In this document: one piece after another, positions 1 to 9,760 of the stretch
Position numbering within the stretch: position 1 is the stretch's first letter
Layout: the number at the start of each line of letters is the position of its first letter
Source of the DNA: Holothuria scabra
Lineage: Eukaryota; Echinodermata; Holothuroidea; Aspidochirotida; Holothuriidae
DNA length: 64,000 nucleotides
Reading direction: 5' to 3'
Assembly (NCBI GenBank): GCA_037179385.1
Contig: CM074195.1
Span: 10,821,387-10,885,386 of the forward strand
Program-made: the position numbers and the translations under genes
Notes under the pieces: generated by a model
What the model was told of the DNA's origin: nothing
Database searches by the model: none
Seen by the model: only the letters and a program-made list of their open reading frames with translations

Positions 1-1008
1 TCACGGTTTGACGTTTTTGGTTCCTAATGTCTGAGTAAATTGACTTTAAAAGGCATGACTTTTAGCAAATTAGTATTCAAATCGTTATGACGTCACGAAA
101 CGTCATGCATAAAATGTAAGAGAAGGAAGCTCTTTTCGAGCAGTTGCGGTTTGAATGGCTATACTCTACTGCTAACTTTTTAAAATTCGACGGAAGCTTT
201 CTTTGGGCTCATTGAGCTAAATTAAACCTTTAAACACCTCACGCGAGACAAGAAAAAATAGAAATTTAAGTTTTCAGTACTCAGTTTACATAGGAAAAAC
301 AGGGGTCTACCGGCATAAGAGAAGTATAAGAAACCCCGATATAACCTACGTAAAAGGTTTCCTTCTTTAAATTAACTTAATTTGTGCATACTAATATCTA
401 ACCGAGCTTAAGAACTCATAAATTTCGCTTATTGATGAGCATTGCTCTTAATTTCGATAAGTTCCTATTAACTACAGTGGTTAGACCAGTCAAAGTTGGA
501 ATGCCAAGTACATTGATTCTTACAAGGGTTTCTTTTACGCCAAACATCAATCAAGTCATAAGTTTAAGTTCATAATACTTACACTTTATTTCTGGCCAAA
601 AAGCTAGTTTAAGCATTTCCTTAGACTTTGTCTAGTGTCAAATTCATTTCAAACTTCCAAAAATCCTGAAGGGACTACTGACTGAAAATCATCTTTAAGA
701 ACCATCAGCGTTGTGCAAGAGAATCGTAGATGAGGCATTTTGCACAGGTCGTAGTACCTGATCGGGACCTTGGTTCCACAATGCGATTATATTTAACTTA
801 TTAGCAACAAGGCATCATTTCTTTAGCTCTTTCTTTCAGTCAAATATTAAAGGAAAAATATAGTCCCGACTCGAACTAGTATAGAAGATGTAGTCAATGA
901 ATGGTCCATGGGAATTATGTGATTTTATTTTGAACCTGCATAATACTTTGGCAATTTTAAAACATTTCCCCGTTCCCACGTGTTATGACCTGCTAAACGA
1001 ACTTGTAG
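1..1008. other. AT-rich intergenic DNA, no gene seen
   Basis: I see no convincing reading frame, splice-flanked exon, RNA gene or internal repeat structure in this stretch. Short poly-A and poly-T runs are at background level. Confidence 0.5.
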
Positions 1009-1055
1009 TTAGTTAGTTAAATGAAGTTTTACGGCCCAATTTCCAGTCTATTGGT
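1009..1055 (+). repeat. Dispersed repeat fragment, GTTTTACGGCCC motif
   Basis: A run of TTAGTTAGTTA is followed by GAAGTTTTACGGCCCAATTTCCA. The same arrangement recurs at 16030-16088, where GAGTTTTACGGCCCTGTTTCC follows a TTAGTTGGTTAGA run, and in shortened form at 59298-59335. Three copies in otherwise unrelated sequence suggest a dispersed short element. Its full length, ends and class cannot be set from this window. Confidence 0.45.
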
Positions 1056-1162
1056 TCAAGTCGAGCTGGTCACCGCTTTTTTCTTGTTGTGGCTCACTGG
1101 CTTTTAAAGAACTTGTTACCAGACTGTTAACATAACCACGAACCTATTACACAATGTGCTCA

Positions 1163-1594
1163 GTGAGATACACTCTAAAATCAAAAGAGTGAACTTAGTC
1201 ACTCTTTGATCGAGTGAAAAGTGTAAATTCACTCGATTAGAGTGATAATTCTCTCCAAGAGCAGTAAAGTTCCCTCCAAAAAGAGTGAAGTTTACTCCAA
1301 AAAGAGTGAAATTCCCTTAAAACGAGCAAAGTTTCACTCTTGAAGGAATGCCCACAGTGATCGCTCTTAAAAAAGAGCGATCATTGCAGACACTCGTGAA
1401 AGAGTGGATTTTCCCTCTTCATCTAGTGTATTTTACTCTTTTTGGAGTGAACTTCACTCCTCTTGGAGTGAATTATCACTCTAATGGAGTGAATTTACAC
1501 TTTTCACTCGATCAAAGAGTGACTAAGTTCTCTTTTGATTTAAGAGTGCAAAACACCCCTTGTACTTCTCTCATGACTCTGTATCTCTGACCAG
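1163..1594. mobile_element. Palindromic foldback (hairpin) MITE
   Basis: Two arms of roughly 190-220 bp are near-perfect inverted complements and meet at a centre near 1365, where GATCGCTCTTAAAAAAGAGC is itself self-complementary. Both arms are built from a degenerate GAGTGAA/TTCACTC motif repeated every 10-20 bp. The outer ends read GAGATACACTCT on the left and, after reverse complementing, GAGATACAGAGT on the right; the right arm carries about 30 extra bases near its end. The transcript would fold into one long hairpin. There is no coding capacity, and the 80-codon ORF across the right arm is a by-product of the repeat. No target-site duplication was identified with confidence. Confidence 0.75.
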
Positions 1595-2315
1595 ACAAAG
1601 CCAACAATTACATTTGATTCTTAACAGGACCAATTCTCGCACCCCAAACTACAATTTTTGTAGAGGTAAACAGAAATTCTCAATTGACTCAGCTCTTTGA
1701 TGGAAGGCTAGTTGAAAAAATACAAAGTACCATAGCTCATATTACACAGCGTGCACTGTACTGAGAGTATTTTGATTTTGATTGATGCCTCCAAGATTGC
1801 TAGAAATGGCAGTTCTTAATCCCTTTATAAATAGGGGAAACACTCAGTTAACTGTAAAGAAATGTTGATGTTAATTTTTCTCTGTCTTTTTCTTCATTGT
1901 TTATTCGCTTTTTTCAAGTAATTTTTATTTTCCAGGGGAAGGAAAGTCACCCATTGCCCCTTCCTGCACACGCCCATGTTTCTATCGCTCTCATTTACAT
2001 ACTAGTATGAAGGCGGTCATTACATTTTCGTTATTTTCAGGTTTAGATTTTAGACTTTAATATAATAATGGAATTTTCTGTGATGATAATGATTAAACCT
2101 GCAAAAGCCAATAGCAAGAAATCTTATAAGGGGAAAAGTTTGGAAATTAATCACCGATAGGTGAAAATTTTTGGCATCTGGATATCAAGATGAGTACACG
2201 AAGAAACATTAATTGACAAAATTTTCATTATGTGACCACTCATCTATTACGTGCATTGCAAGAAATACCCAAGACAAAAGGTTTGTTTGGCTGTCTAGAT
2301 ACCGAATTCATAAGA
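1595..2315. other. Intergenic DNA, nothing recognised
   Basis: Ordinary AT-rich sequence between two mobile elements, with no supported gene or RNA. Confidence 0.45.
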
Positions 2316-3124
2316 TATAAAAGCAGGGGCGGCACCAAGGGGGGGGGGGGGCATGGGGGCAAGTCCCCCTAGTCAGAGCCTTTTCCCCCCAGTTGCCCCC
2401 CTCCCCCAACTCAGCTCCTGAAGTATAGTGCCCTTTCAGGAGTTTTCAAGGTAAAATAATTCACAAATAATTTGCAAACTATGCAAGTCACATACTTTAA
2501 CTTCCTGTCACTGAAACTTTTCACTGCAGAGCAAGCTCTCATGGGCATTGGAGTGTGTATGCATAATTTTTTTTTTTCTGACGTGTTAAGAGAATTTTTC
2601 TTGCTGTAGTTGTGAACACATCCCTCTAATACATTATGTACCACCTGGTATGCTCGATATATAAACTTAAGTGTAACAGATACATATGTATATATCTATT
2701 CCCTGTTAATATACTGTACATATTGCATTCACCCTTCTGTTTTAAGAAAAGTGTAAAAAGTGTCAAGAGATTGCTAATAAGTAGCTTTTAAACATATTGT
2801 CACTTTCCAACTTTTCATGTTGTCAGCTAAGGAGAGTAATAGCCAAATAAGCCTAGCTTGCATTAAAATCATTTGGAATCTTTGCTTTGGATGATGCATA
2901 ATGGACCAAAATACACCTATCCTGAGACTTAATTTTTACCAAGAGATTTGGTTAAACCTGAGAGCTTCCGGGGGCTTTGCCCCCTGGACCCCACCTGGTA
3001 AGTCTCGCGCTTCGTACTCGATTTCGCGCTGTGCGCGAAAATTTTTTGCCCCCCAACATTTTCTTTTGCCCTTCAACCCCCCCCCCCCCACTTTTCAAAT
3101 CCTAGTGCCGCCACTGTATAAAAG
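2316..3124. mobile_element. Non-autonomous hAT transposon with 8-bp TSDs
   Basis: The element runs from 2324 to 3116 (793 bp) and is bounded on both sides by the perfect 8-bp direct repeat TATAAAAG (2316-2323 and 3117-3124). The left end begins CAGGGGCGGCACCA; the reverse complement of the right end begins CAGTGGCGGCACTA. An 8-bp target duplication with a CAGnGGCG terminus is the known signature of the hAT superfamily. The subterminal regions are G-rich (left) and C-rich (right) tracts, and the middle is AT-rich with no transposase frame. It must therefore depend on a transposase encoded elsewhere. Confidence 0.85.
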
Positions 3125-3814
3125 TAGTCTAAAAGAGTTTTTTTTGACACCACGGAAGTACAAAAAGAAGCATGTTCATGACATTATCGTGCAGTGTCAG
3201 ATGACCACTCAGCATTTACGGAATAAACTAGCCGTTTATCATGTTAATGGTCACTAGAAGAGAAGCAAAACAGAAACTGCTCATTACTACTCTTAAACCA
3301 TTACCACTATGATGACAGTTTTATTGTAACAAGAAATTCAATGTTCGCTTCAAATGATTTTGAAAAATGTTGTGGAAGCTATTTTGGTATCTTTATAAAC
3401 TCCCAGAAAAGAAGAGAGCTACTTTCTCTACAATTATTGCTGCACCCACTGCAGCTTTTATTGGCCGGTGGGGTGTATTTAATGTCAATCTCGGTGAGTA
3501 TTTTGCAAGCTTATAACCACGCTGGGTTTGGAAGCCTACATTAGTACTTATAAAGCATGAAGATACGTTTAAGCAAAATATATCCCTATTACAAAAGATG
3601 ACCCTTTTCATCAGAGTGAAGTGCAGTTAATGGTATCTGTTTGAGCATTCTGTTTTATGGGCCTTAAAACGCTATTGAATTATGCCTTTTGCCAATAATG
3701 GTGCAAGAGTGAAGTATTTAAAAAAAAAAAAAACTAAAAAAAGGGCGCCGACTGATGATTTTGGTCGGTAGGGGGGCAACCACCCCCCTGACTATATGGC
3801 AGCTCCGCCACTGA
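3125..3814. other. Intergenic DNA ending in a lone hAT-like terminus
   Basis: No gene seen. At 3747-3813 an inverted G/C-rich segment ends in GCAGCTCCGCCACTG, whose reverse complement begins CAGTGGCGGAGC like a hAT end. No matching left end or target duplication was found, so this looks like a truncated relic. Confidence 0.4.
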
Positions 3815-6187
3815 TTCACCATTTCTCAAACCTTATCAGATATATATTCAACCCCCTACTTTGTTTGATAGGATTTCAAGTTTGCGCCCATGCAATCTAA
3901 ACATGATTTTATGGTTTTATTGCAAAGTTCATATTCGGGTGGATAATGAAGTTCCCTAAAGAAAATTCTGTATGATTTGATGATTATTTATGACTGTTTC
4001 CCTTTAAGAATCTCATCACAACTGATCATTTATGTATGAATAATGAGAGAATCATATGTTTGTTAGTTTATAATTATAGGCGTGGTTGATAGGTTGACAC
4101 GTCAAATGACTGCATCGAAATTAGTTCATTAACATACAAAGCCTACCAAACTAGTAGAAATGACAATATTGAAGCAGGGAGGTGTGAGATAGAAGTAAAA
4201 AAGTAAAAAAATTTGGCTTTGACTTGCAAAATAATTTAGGGTTTAAACCGTGGAAGGTCGTTAAGATACTTTTTATTAACGACAAGTATAGACGAATACT
4301 ATCTGTTGGGTCCGTCAACATTAAATCGTCTTAATTTTATTGTATACATCAGATTTTTAACCCTTATTTTCAACGAAATTGAGGTAATCAAGAGGTACTT
4401 TAGTGTCCAATCTTCCATCACACAGGTAAGCAAAGAATTTAAAAGATTAAAACCAATGGACTACAGTTATATCCGACTAAATCGGACCTTTACCTGACTG
4501 TTCAGTTTCGTCTATTGACAGAGAATGAAGAATGTAATAATAACATGGTAAAAAATGGTTACACGACGGTATCATGCATGGTGTAAAAATATTATTCATT
4601 CAACTCTTTAGGTTTTGCAACATTCGTGGAATTCTTCTCAGAAGTTGATGATTTGTCATCTTGCAAAAGAGCAGTAAAAACTCTGCCTGATTCTGGATGA
4701 CGTCACAGCTTATCTCTAATTCGATTGCAAACTGTTCCGATGTTTAGGCTAAGATTTAGGGTTAGGAGGTTTTTGATACGCTGTCGCTGATGTGACATTT
4801 CAGAAATTGTATCGAATCTCTGCGCGGTGTGAGTCAAGTTGACAAAAAGGAAAACGAACCACAGACATGCTTGAGGATGTAAATCCTTTACAGTGCTGGT
4901 ACAGCATAATTTAGTCAACTTTCTCACTGACATATCAAAAAGTTCCACTTCGTAGAACTCGTTTCCTAGGGGCAAAGTCCTTTAAAAATCATGGAGAAAA
5001 ACTGAAATTCAAAAGTGCTGCAGTAGTTATTCAAAATCCTGAACTGTATCCTAATTTAAAGATGAATTGAAGGATGTGTACTTCCTTTTCATGCATTTGT
5101 CATACTCAAGTTCTACAGGTGTTCAGTGTAAATGCAGAGGAGTGAGTGATTTTTGTGCCAAAAACCTGTAGTATTTTTGCACGACTTTTCTGCCTGGGAT
5201 ATTTACAAGTGTGTTTGTTGAAAAAGGGCAATGTGGCACTTTGCAATAAACTGAGTAATAGGCAATCAATTATAATCTAATACTTGTTTATATTATTGAA
5301 TTTATTTTGTTTGAGATTTCCAAACAGGATTACAACCCGTTATTAAAATGGGATAACACTTTCTAGAGACTTGTTCCATCCCCTCTTCACGAACCATGCT
5401 TACCTTCCATTATTGAAGTTCCAAGAAGGGAGAGGCTAACCACAGAAGTAGCCCAATAGGTTCGGCAATATATATATAAATGTAAAGTGGCCAAAAAGGC
5501 CTACGGCAACAAAGTTGAGAGCGGAACAAAAGTCCCTTTCTCTCGCCCTGTCTCCGTGGACCCAAGTTAAAATACAATACAAGCTATTCATCCAGAACTT
5601 CGATTCCATGTTGCTGGAAATTGAAAGCAAATTCTAATATGCTTTATATTTGAGTACTATGGATTTCTTCTTGCATTCTCAAGACAGCCAAGAAAAAAAG
5701 GGGAAAAGAAAGACAAAAAGGTTCGGTGTAGTTTCATGGTTTGCCATCCCGTGTAATAAGCCCATTTAGAATTAAAAAATGTTTACACTGTTGCTAAGGA
5801 TATGGCATATGATTGAGCTCAAAATCAAGAACAAAATCTACAACATTGTGCACTCTTTTCAATCAGTCTCTTGTTATAACTCCTTATCTTTCCCTTTTTG
5901 GTTTGCCATTTGAAGTTTGAACCCCTAGGTTTTTGCATCTGTTTGAACTGAAGACAGATTTATTTTATTTACATCTAAGAGACAGTGAGGCGATTCTCAA
6001 GTTTTATAGATGTGTCAATCAATATCTCTTCCCAGGAGAATTTGTGTGCACCTACAAAGCTAACAAGAAGAACAATAGGAATGCGATTCCAGACCAGGTA
6101 TATTATGTAATCAATTTATTAATATTGCGTCTGTTTTAAGGTTTTTAGGGGAATATCACCCCAGGAAGCTGCTTTTTTAGGAAAAAG

Positions 6188-6367
6188 ATGAAAATTGCTG
6201 CTCCATTATTTCTTCTCCTCTCATTGCTTCCAGGATCAAGTGTTTGTTTAGCACTCGATAATTCAATGGGTTTAAAAATGTCCATAAATTATCAAAAGGT
6301 TGACTGGTTAATGTCGTATGCTACTTTGGAAAATGTATTCTGTCAATGGGCTGTACATTGTCAGTAG
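6188..6367 (+). CDS. Candidate small secreted peptide, 59 aa (weak)
   Basis: An ATG-initiated ORF of 59 codons begins MKIAAPLFLLLSLLPG, which looks like a signal peptide, followed by a short tail with three further Cys residues and no recognisable family. The paralogous position in copy 2 (56212-56442) preserves the segment LALDNSMGLK and QKVDWLMSYATLE, but has a stop codon where the hydrophobic leader should be and a different C-terminus after an indel. Differences between the copies include both silent and replacement changes, and the rate is no lower than in surrounding DNA. It could be a real small peptide gene lost in copy 2, or chance. I favour chance slightly. Confidence 0.2.
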   Translation: MKIAAPLFLLLSLLPGSSVCLALDNSMGLKMSINYQKVDWLMSYATLENVFCQWAVHCQ

Positions 6368-8162
6368 CTCTCCTTGAAAATTAATTGGCAGCTCTAAACG
6401 CAAAACAAAGCTTATCACAGCGTACAAAATTTGAATTTGATTTTGTTTGCTGAAAATACATGCAGCTTCAGCTTACTAAGCAAAATTTTGTTGAAATTAA
6501 AATAATACTGTAACGAATTAAAAGTTTTACATCTCGTCATGGAATTTTTCGAATTTTGTCATTTTTGCAACTTTTTGTATGACGTTTTAGTCCCACTAGA
6601 CTTCTTAGGCATTAGCATCCTTATAATCGCTCATGCATTAATATTCTCCCAACATAACGGGACATGAATCGAAGAAATGAAAGCTTCTGGTGTGTCCCCT
6701 TGCAAGTAACAGCTCCCCTATCAAACAAAGTCCTGATGTTAGATTACTAGATTGGAGGTACGCTCTAATAACAGGTATGGAAGACCTTATGAGAGCGTTG
6801 TGAAAAGTAGCCCCATTAGGTATAAAATAAAAGTTTACCAAATATTAAATCTTTCAAACATCCAAATTATGGTAGCCTAAGATTCCACTTACAACCATGC
6901 CAAGTTTGAAGGGTCACGGTATTTCAAATTTTCTTTTTTGCTCCGCTCCAACTGTTTGGGTCGATCGGCTTAGATAGTCGACCAGTATATTGTAAGTTAT
7001 GTATTCCCCCTACTTTCCAATACACAAAAACGAATCTCATTTAACTCCCAATGTAAGTTTTCTTCAATAAATTTAAGCGACATTTATTTGTAGATGTGAA
7101 GTTATTTAGAAAAAATAAATTACTTCGAACTATAAATTGTCCCCAAATTAAAATTTATTTCAACATGTTAAAGCTACATTGCTCGTAGAATTGTTGTGAG
7201 GTGAACATCAATAGAAATAATTCAATTCAAACGGACACGAAAACGTCATTCCCTACGATCAGGAAGGTAGCTTTAGATAAAAATCCACCTGTGCGTCATC
7301 TAATCGCTTTGATTAGGCTATGTTCTATCATAGACCCAAGGCAGTATACGACCATCTATTCATTAGATCATTGCGGAAACGCTGCGTTTAACAGTGCAAA
7401 AGTTATATGCGAAAAAGGAAGTGCTTCATTTGATCTGATAACTTTCTAAATTTGCTCATCTTTGATGTAATCTGGAAGTCTCGATCAACTGCCTGTTTTA
7501 AGTGAAAATTGTTTTGCAAACAAAAGAAAACTTGTAGAGGAAATTACTAACAGAATTTGGTAAAATAACTGCAACATTTAAATTACCGACTCAAAAGTAG
7601 TCGAAGAAATTCTAAGAAATGTGGTATTTAAGCACTGATTGAAAATGTATTGAGACTAAGAGACGCACTCCAGTTTTCCAAAAACCTGACTAAAATAACC
7701 TTTCTGAAAGAAATTACAGTTGAAAAAGATCCTTGTCAATGACCCTTGCTTCCTATTGTTGAAAGCTTGATGTTTTTTATTTCATCTATATTTACTTTAC
7801 TAAGTGATGTTTGCCTCTTGTGCAGTACCAATAATTTGGCTTTACTGTCAAGTGGTTGGTTATACGGCTCTGTTTCTAACCAATTGGTTTAAGTTTTCTG
7901 GCCACGGCCTTTTTTCCAGTTGTGCCGCAGGCTCGTTGATCCTGAAGAGGGGGCAATCGCCCCACCAAAGACAGTATTGGGGGCAAAAATATCGCTTAGC
8001 TCCCTCGCTTAGCTCTCAGGACGGTTAAAAAATAAACAAGACAATTAAAAATGTAACATTTTGGTTTACAGATGACTTTAGGGCTTCTAGAAAACTTCAA
8101 TATTTTTTTACAGCAATATTACTGCATTTACAATGTCACATCCATGTTTTGTGTTTATGTCA

Positions 8163-8196
8163 ATGTGTGTGTGCGCGCGCGCGTGTTTTTGTGTGT
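8163..8196. repeat. Alternating purine-pyrimidine (TG)n(CG)n tract
   Basis: TGTGTGTGTG followed by CGCGCGCGCG and another TG run: a short alternating purine-pyrimidine microsatellite of the kind that can adopt Z-DNA. It lies about 730 bp upstream of the gene A promoter candidate. No function is implied. Confidence 0.6.
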
Positions 8197-8887
8197 AAAC
8201 GTTTAAGGTGTGTAGGTGGTTTATAGACGGAGTCCAGTAACGGACGCAAACTGAAGTTTCAACTGTTGGAAAATTTGCGCCCCAATCTTCAAGCCAGAGG
8301 TAAACCCCTGAGTTGTGGCTCACTGGCTTGTTTCTTTGCTACTCCATTGTTACTTTCAGAAGTTTGAACAACTTTACATGTCTCTACACAGAGCTGTGTG
8401 TGAATAATCACGTTCCTCATGTGTCCCAATGACTGATTTGTCCCAACATTTGTGCTTAAGTGTTCGGAGTGTTCTTCACTTTCCAAAAATTTGCTTCATT
8501 ATTTCACTTATTATCCATTCGTTTGTACTAATGACGCAACATAGCGCTTGCGTATTGTGTTCTTATTTGCCTTAGGTTAGAATGAAAATTCTCTTATACA
8601 CATTATGTCAAACCTTCTGCACAGAGTTATCATATCTGCACGGCAGGAACAAGTCATACTTTCGAAAAGGAAGAACTCAACAGTCCCTAAAATTTTGCTG
8701 TGGAATACAAAGACCGGAAGAGATTGACTCCCATTAGAACTCATGTTCACTATGCCACAAGTTTTTATTTGTCTAAGTTTGGAATTTTTTTGGAAACGCA
8801 AAGCGTTATCTGAGCATTGAATTTTGAAAAGTCTGAACTGCAGCTGGCCTGTTCTTGTTTGAACTGCGTTGCAAATAGTATCTAATC

Positions 8888-8897
8888 TATAAATATA
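8888..8897 (+). promoter_or_regulatory. Putative TATA box of gene A
   Basis: TATAAATATA lies 141 bp upstream of the exon 1 ATG. The paralogous gene B has CATAAATAAG at 59851-59860, 149 bp upstream of its own ATG, in an otherwise drifting region. Position and conservation suit a core promoter with a 5' UTR of about 110 bases. No transcript supports it. Confidence 0.35.
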
Positions 8898-9028
8898 CCA
8901 CCTACTGCACTACCAAATTTTTGCGTAGTGTAAAAAACAGCGATTCTAGTACATTTACATCTTTCTTCCATACTGCTGTTGTTAATATCACACCAGGATA
9001 GTTTTTTTGCACATCATTTTCTGGCAGA

Positions 9029-9131
9029 ATGGCCCCTTCTTCGGTATCACCAAGCAGAATTGAGCAAGTTCGTCACAAACTATGGATGTCTGTTGTCTTC
9101 GTGGCACAATTTCTTGTGTTCTCAGCACAAG
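9029..9131 (+). CDS. Gene A exon 1: signal peptide of IgGFc-binding-like protein
   Basis: The ATG opens 34 codons plus one base and ends at a consensus donor, G|GTAAGTA. It encodes a basic N-terminus (residues 1-17, MAPSSVSPSRIEQVRHK) and then a hydrophobic core around LWMSVVFVAQFLVFS, which fits a secretory signal peptide. Gene B has the same exon at 60000-60105 with the MAPxSVSPxRI start and FVAQF core kept and the same phase 1 donor; this conservation is the main reason for choosing this start. The phase 1 end joins exon 2 as a split Gly codon. The intron that follows is 6.07 kb, most of it a 5.16-kb transposable element. Confidence 0.75.
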
Positions 9132-9508
9132 GTAAGTATTCGTAAAAGAAGTTTAAGTATCTCTTCAATTGTATAGTCTAGGCGAGGAGAGGAGTCCCAA
9201 TTTTTTTTATGCATTATTTTATAATTCTTTGAGATGTTTCAGTTCTATGTGTTTCAGTGTGAATGGAAACGACTGTTTTAGACATGATGCCGTTTGGGAG
9301 AGGATGTCACGGCATTGTAAACAGCGTTTTCCTGGTGTTCCACCTGCGCTTCGATTGGGTTCAGTTAGGAACAAGGAGAGGGTTCATTCACTTTAGGGGT
9401 TAGGTTAGGATTAAGTTGCTTTTAGAATAAACAATTTCTGAAGTATTTAAAGCAACGTAATCATATGTATGAGAACTAGTTAATAATAATTTGTAGTTTC
9501 AGAATAAC
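9132..9508 (+). other. Gene A intron 1, left part
   Basis: Intronic sequence between the exon 1 donor and the 5.16-kb repeat-ended element. The first 40 or so bases match intron 1 of gene B (60106-60180); after that the two diverge. No gene seen. Confidence 0.6.
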
Positions 9509-9529
9509 CCCAGGAGAAAATTCCTGTTG

Positions 9530-9760
9530 AAACCTGTTGAAATTCTAACAGGTATGAACAGGTATTAACAGGTAATTAACAGGTATTAACAGGTACTAAC
9601 AGGTATGAACAGGTTTCCAACCAGTATGAACAGGGATTCAACAGGTACCTGTTAATATGTAACAGGTACTAACATGTATCCAACTGGTATGAACAGGGAT
9701 ACAACAGGTACCTGTTAATGTCAACAGGGAATTAACAGGTAATTCAATTGGTCATGTGAA
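9530..9760 (+). repeat. Left AACAGGTAnn subterminal array
   Basis: Direct repeats of AACAGGTATG, AACAGGTATT, AACAGGTACT and AACAGGGATT, about 14 units with 10-21 bp spacing. Two places contain the self-complementary AACAGGTACCTGTT. The array mirrors the one at 14340-14655. Confidence 0.8.

Larger units (their letters stand above)
3820..9200 (+). repeat. Segmental duplication, copy 1 (upstream of gene A)
   Basis: This block, ending just after exon 1 of gene A, is matched in the same orientation and order by 53540-60180. Examples of shared runs are the stretch around 3930-4010 against 53660-53740, GCAACATTCGTGGAA at about 4617 and 54325, the 5970-6110 segment against 55965-56095, and GTTGACTGGTTRATGTCG at about 6298 and 56289. 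Divergence is visible throughout with small indels, so the duplication is old. Copy 2 carries extra sequence at about 57.4-58.95 kb. Apart from the 59-codon ORF and exon 1 of gene A, no coding segment stays open in both copies. Confidence 0.8.

Noticed and set aside
4600..4720. Possible exon with SEVDDLSSCKRAV conserved upstream of gene B
   Set aside because: The copies differ by a one-base indel that breaks the frame, and both lack matching splice sites.
5933..6139. 68-codon ORF with a similar ORF at 55943 in copy 2
   Set aside because: Similarity is explained by the segmental duplication; changes are as frequent as in flanking DNA and splice phases to the next candidate segment do not fit.
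9529..9760. CRISPR-like array of short regular repeats
   Set aside because: The repeat unit is only about 10 bp with no unique spacers, and the same motif is mirrored at the other end of a transposable element in a eukaryotic intron.
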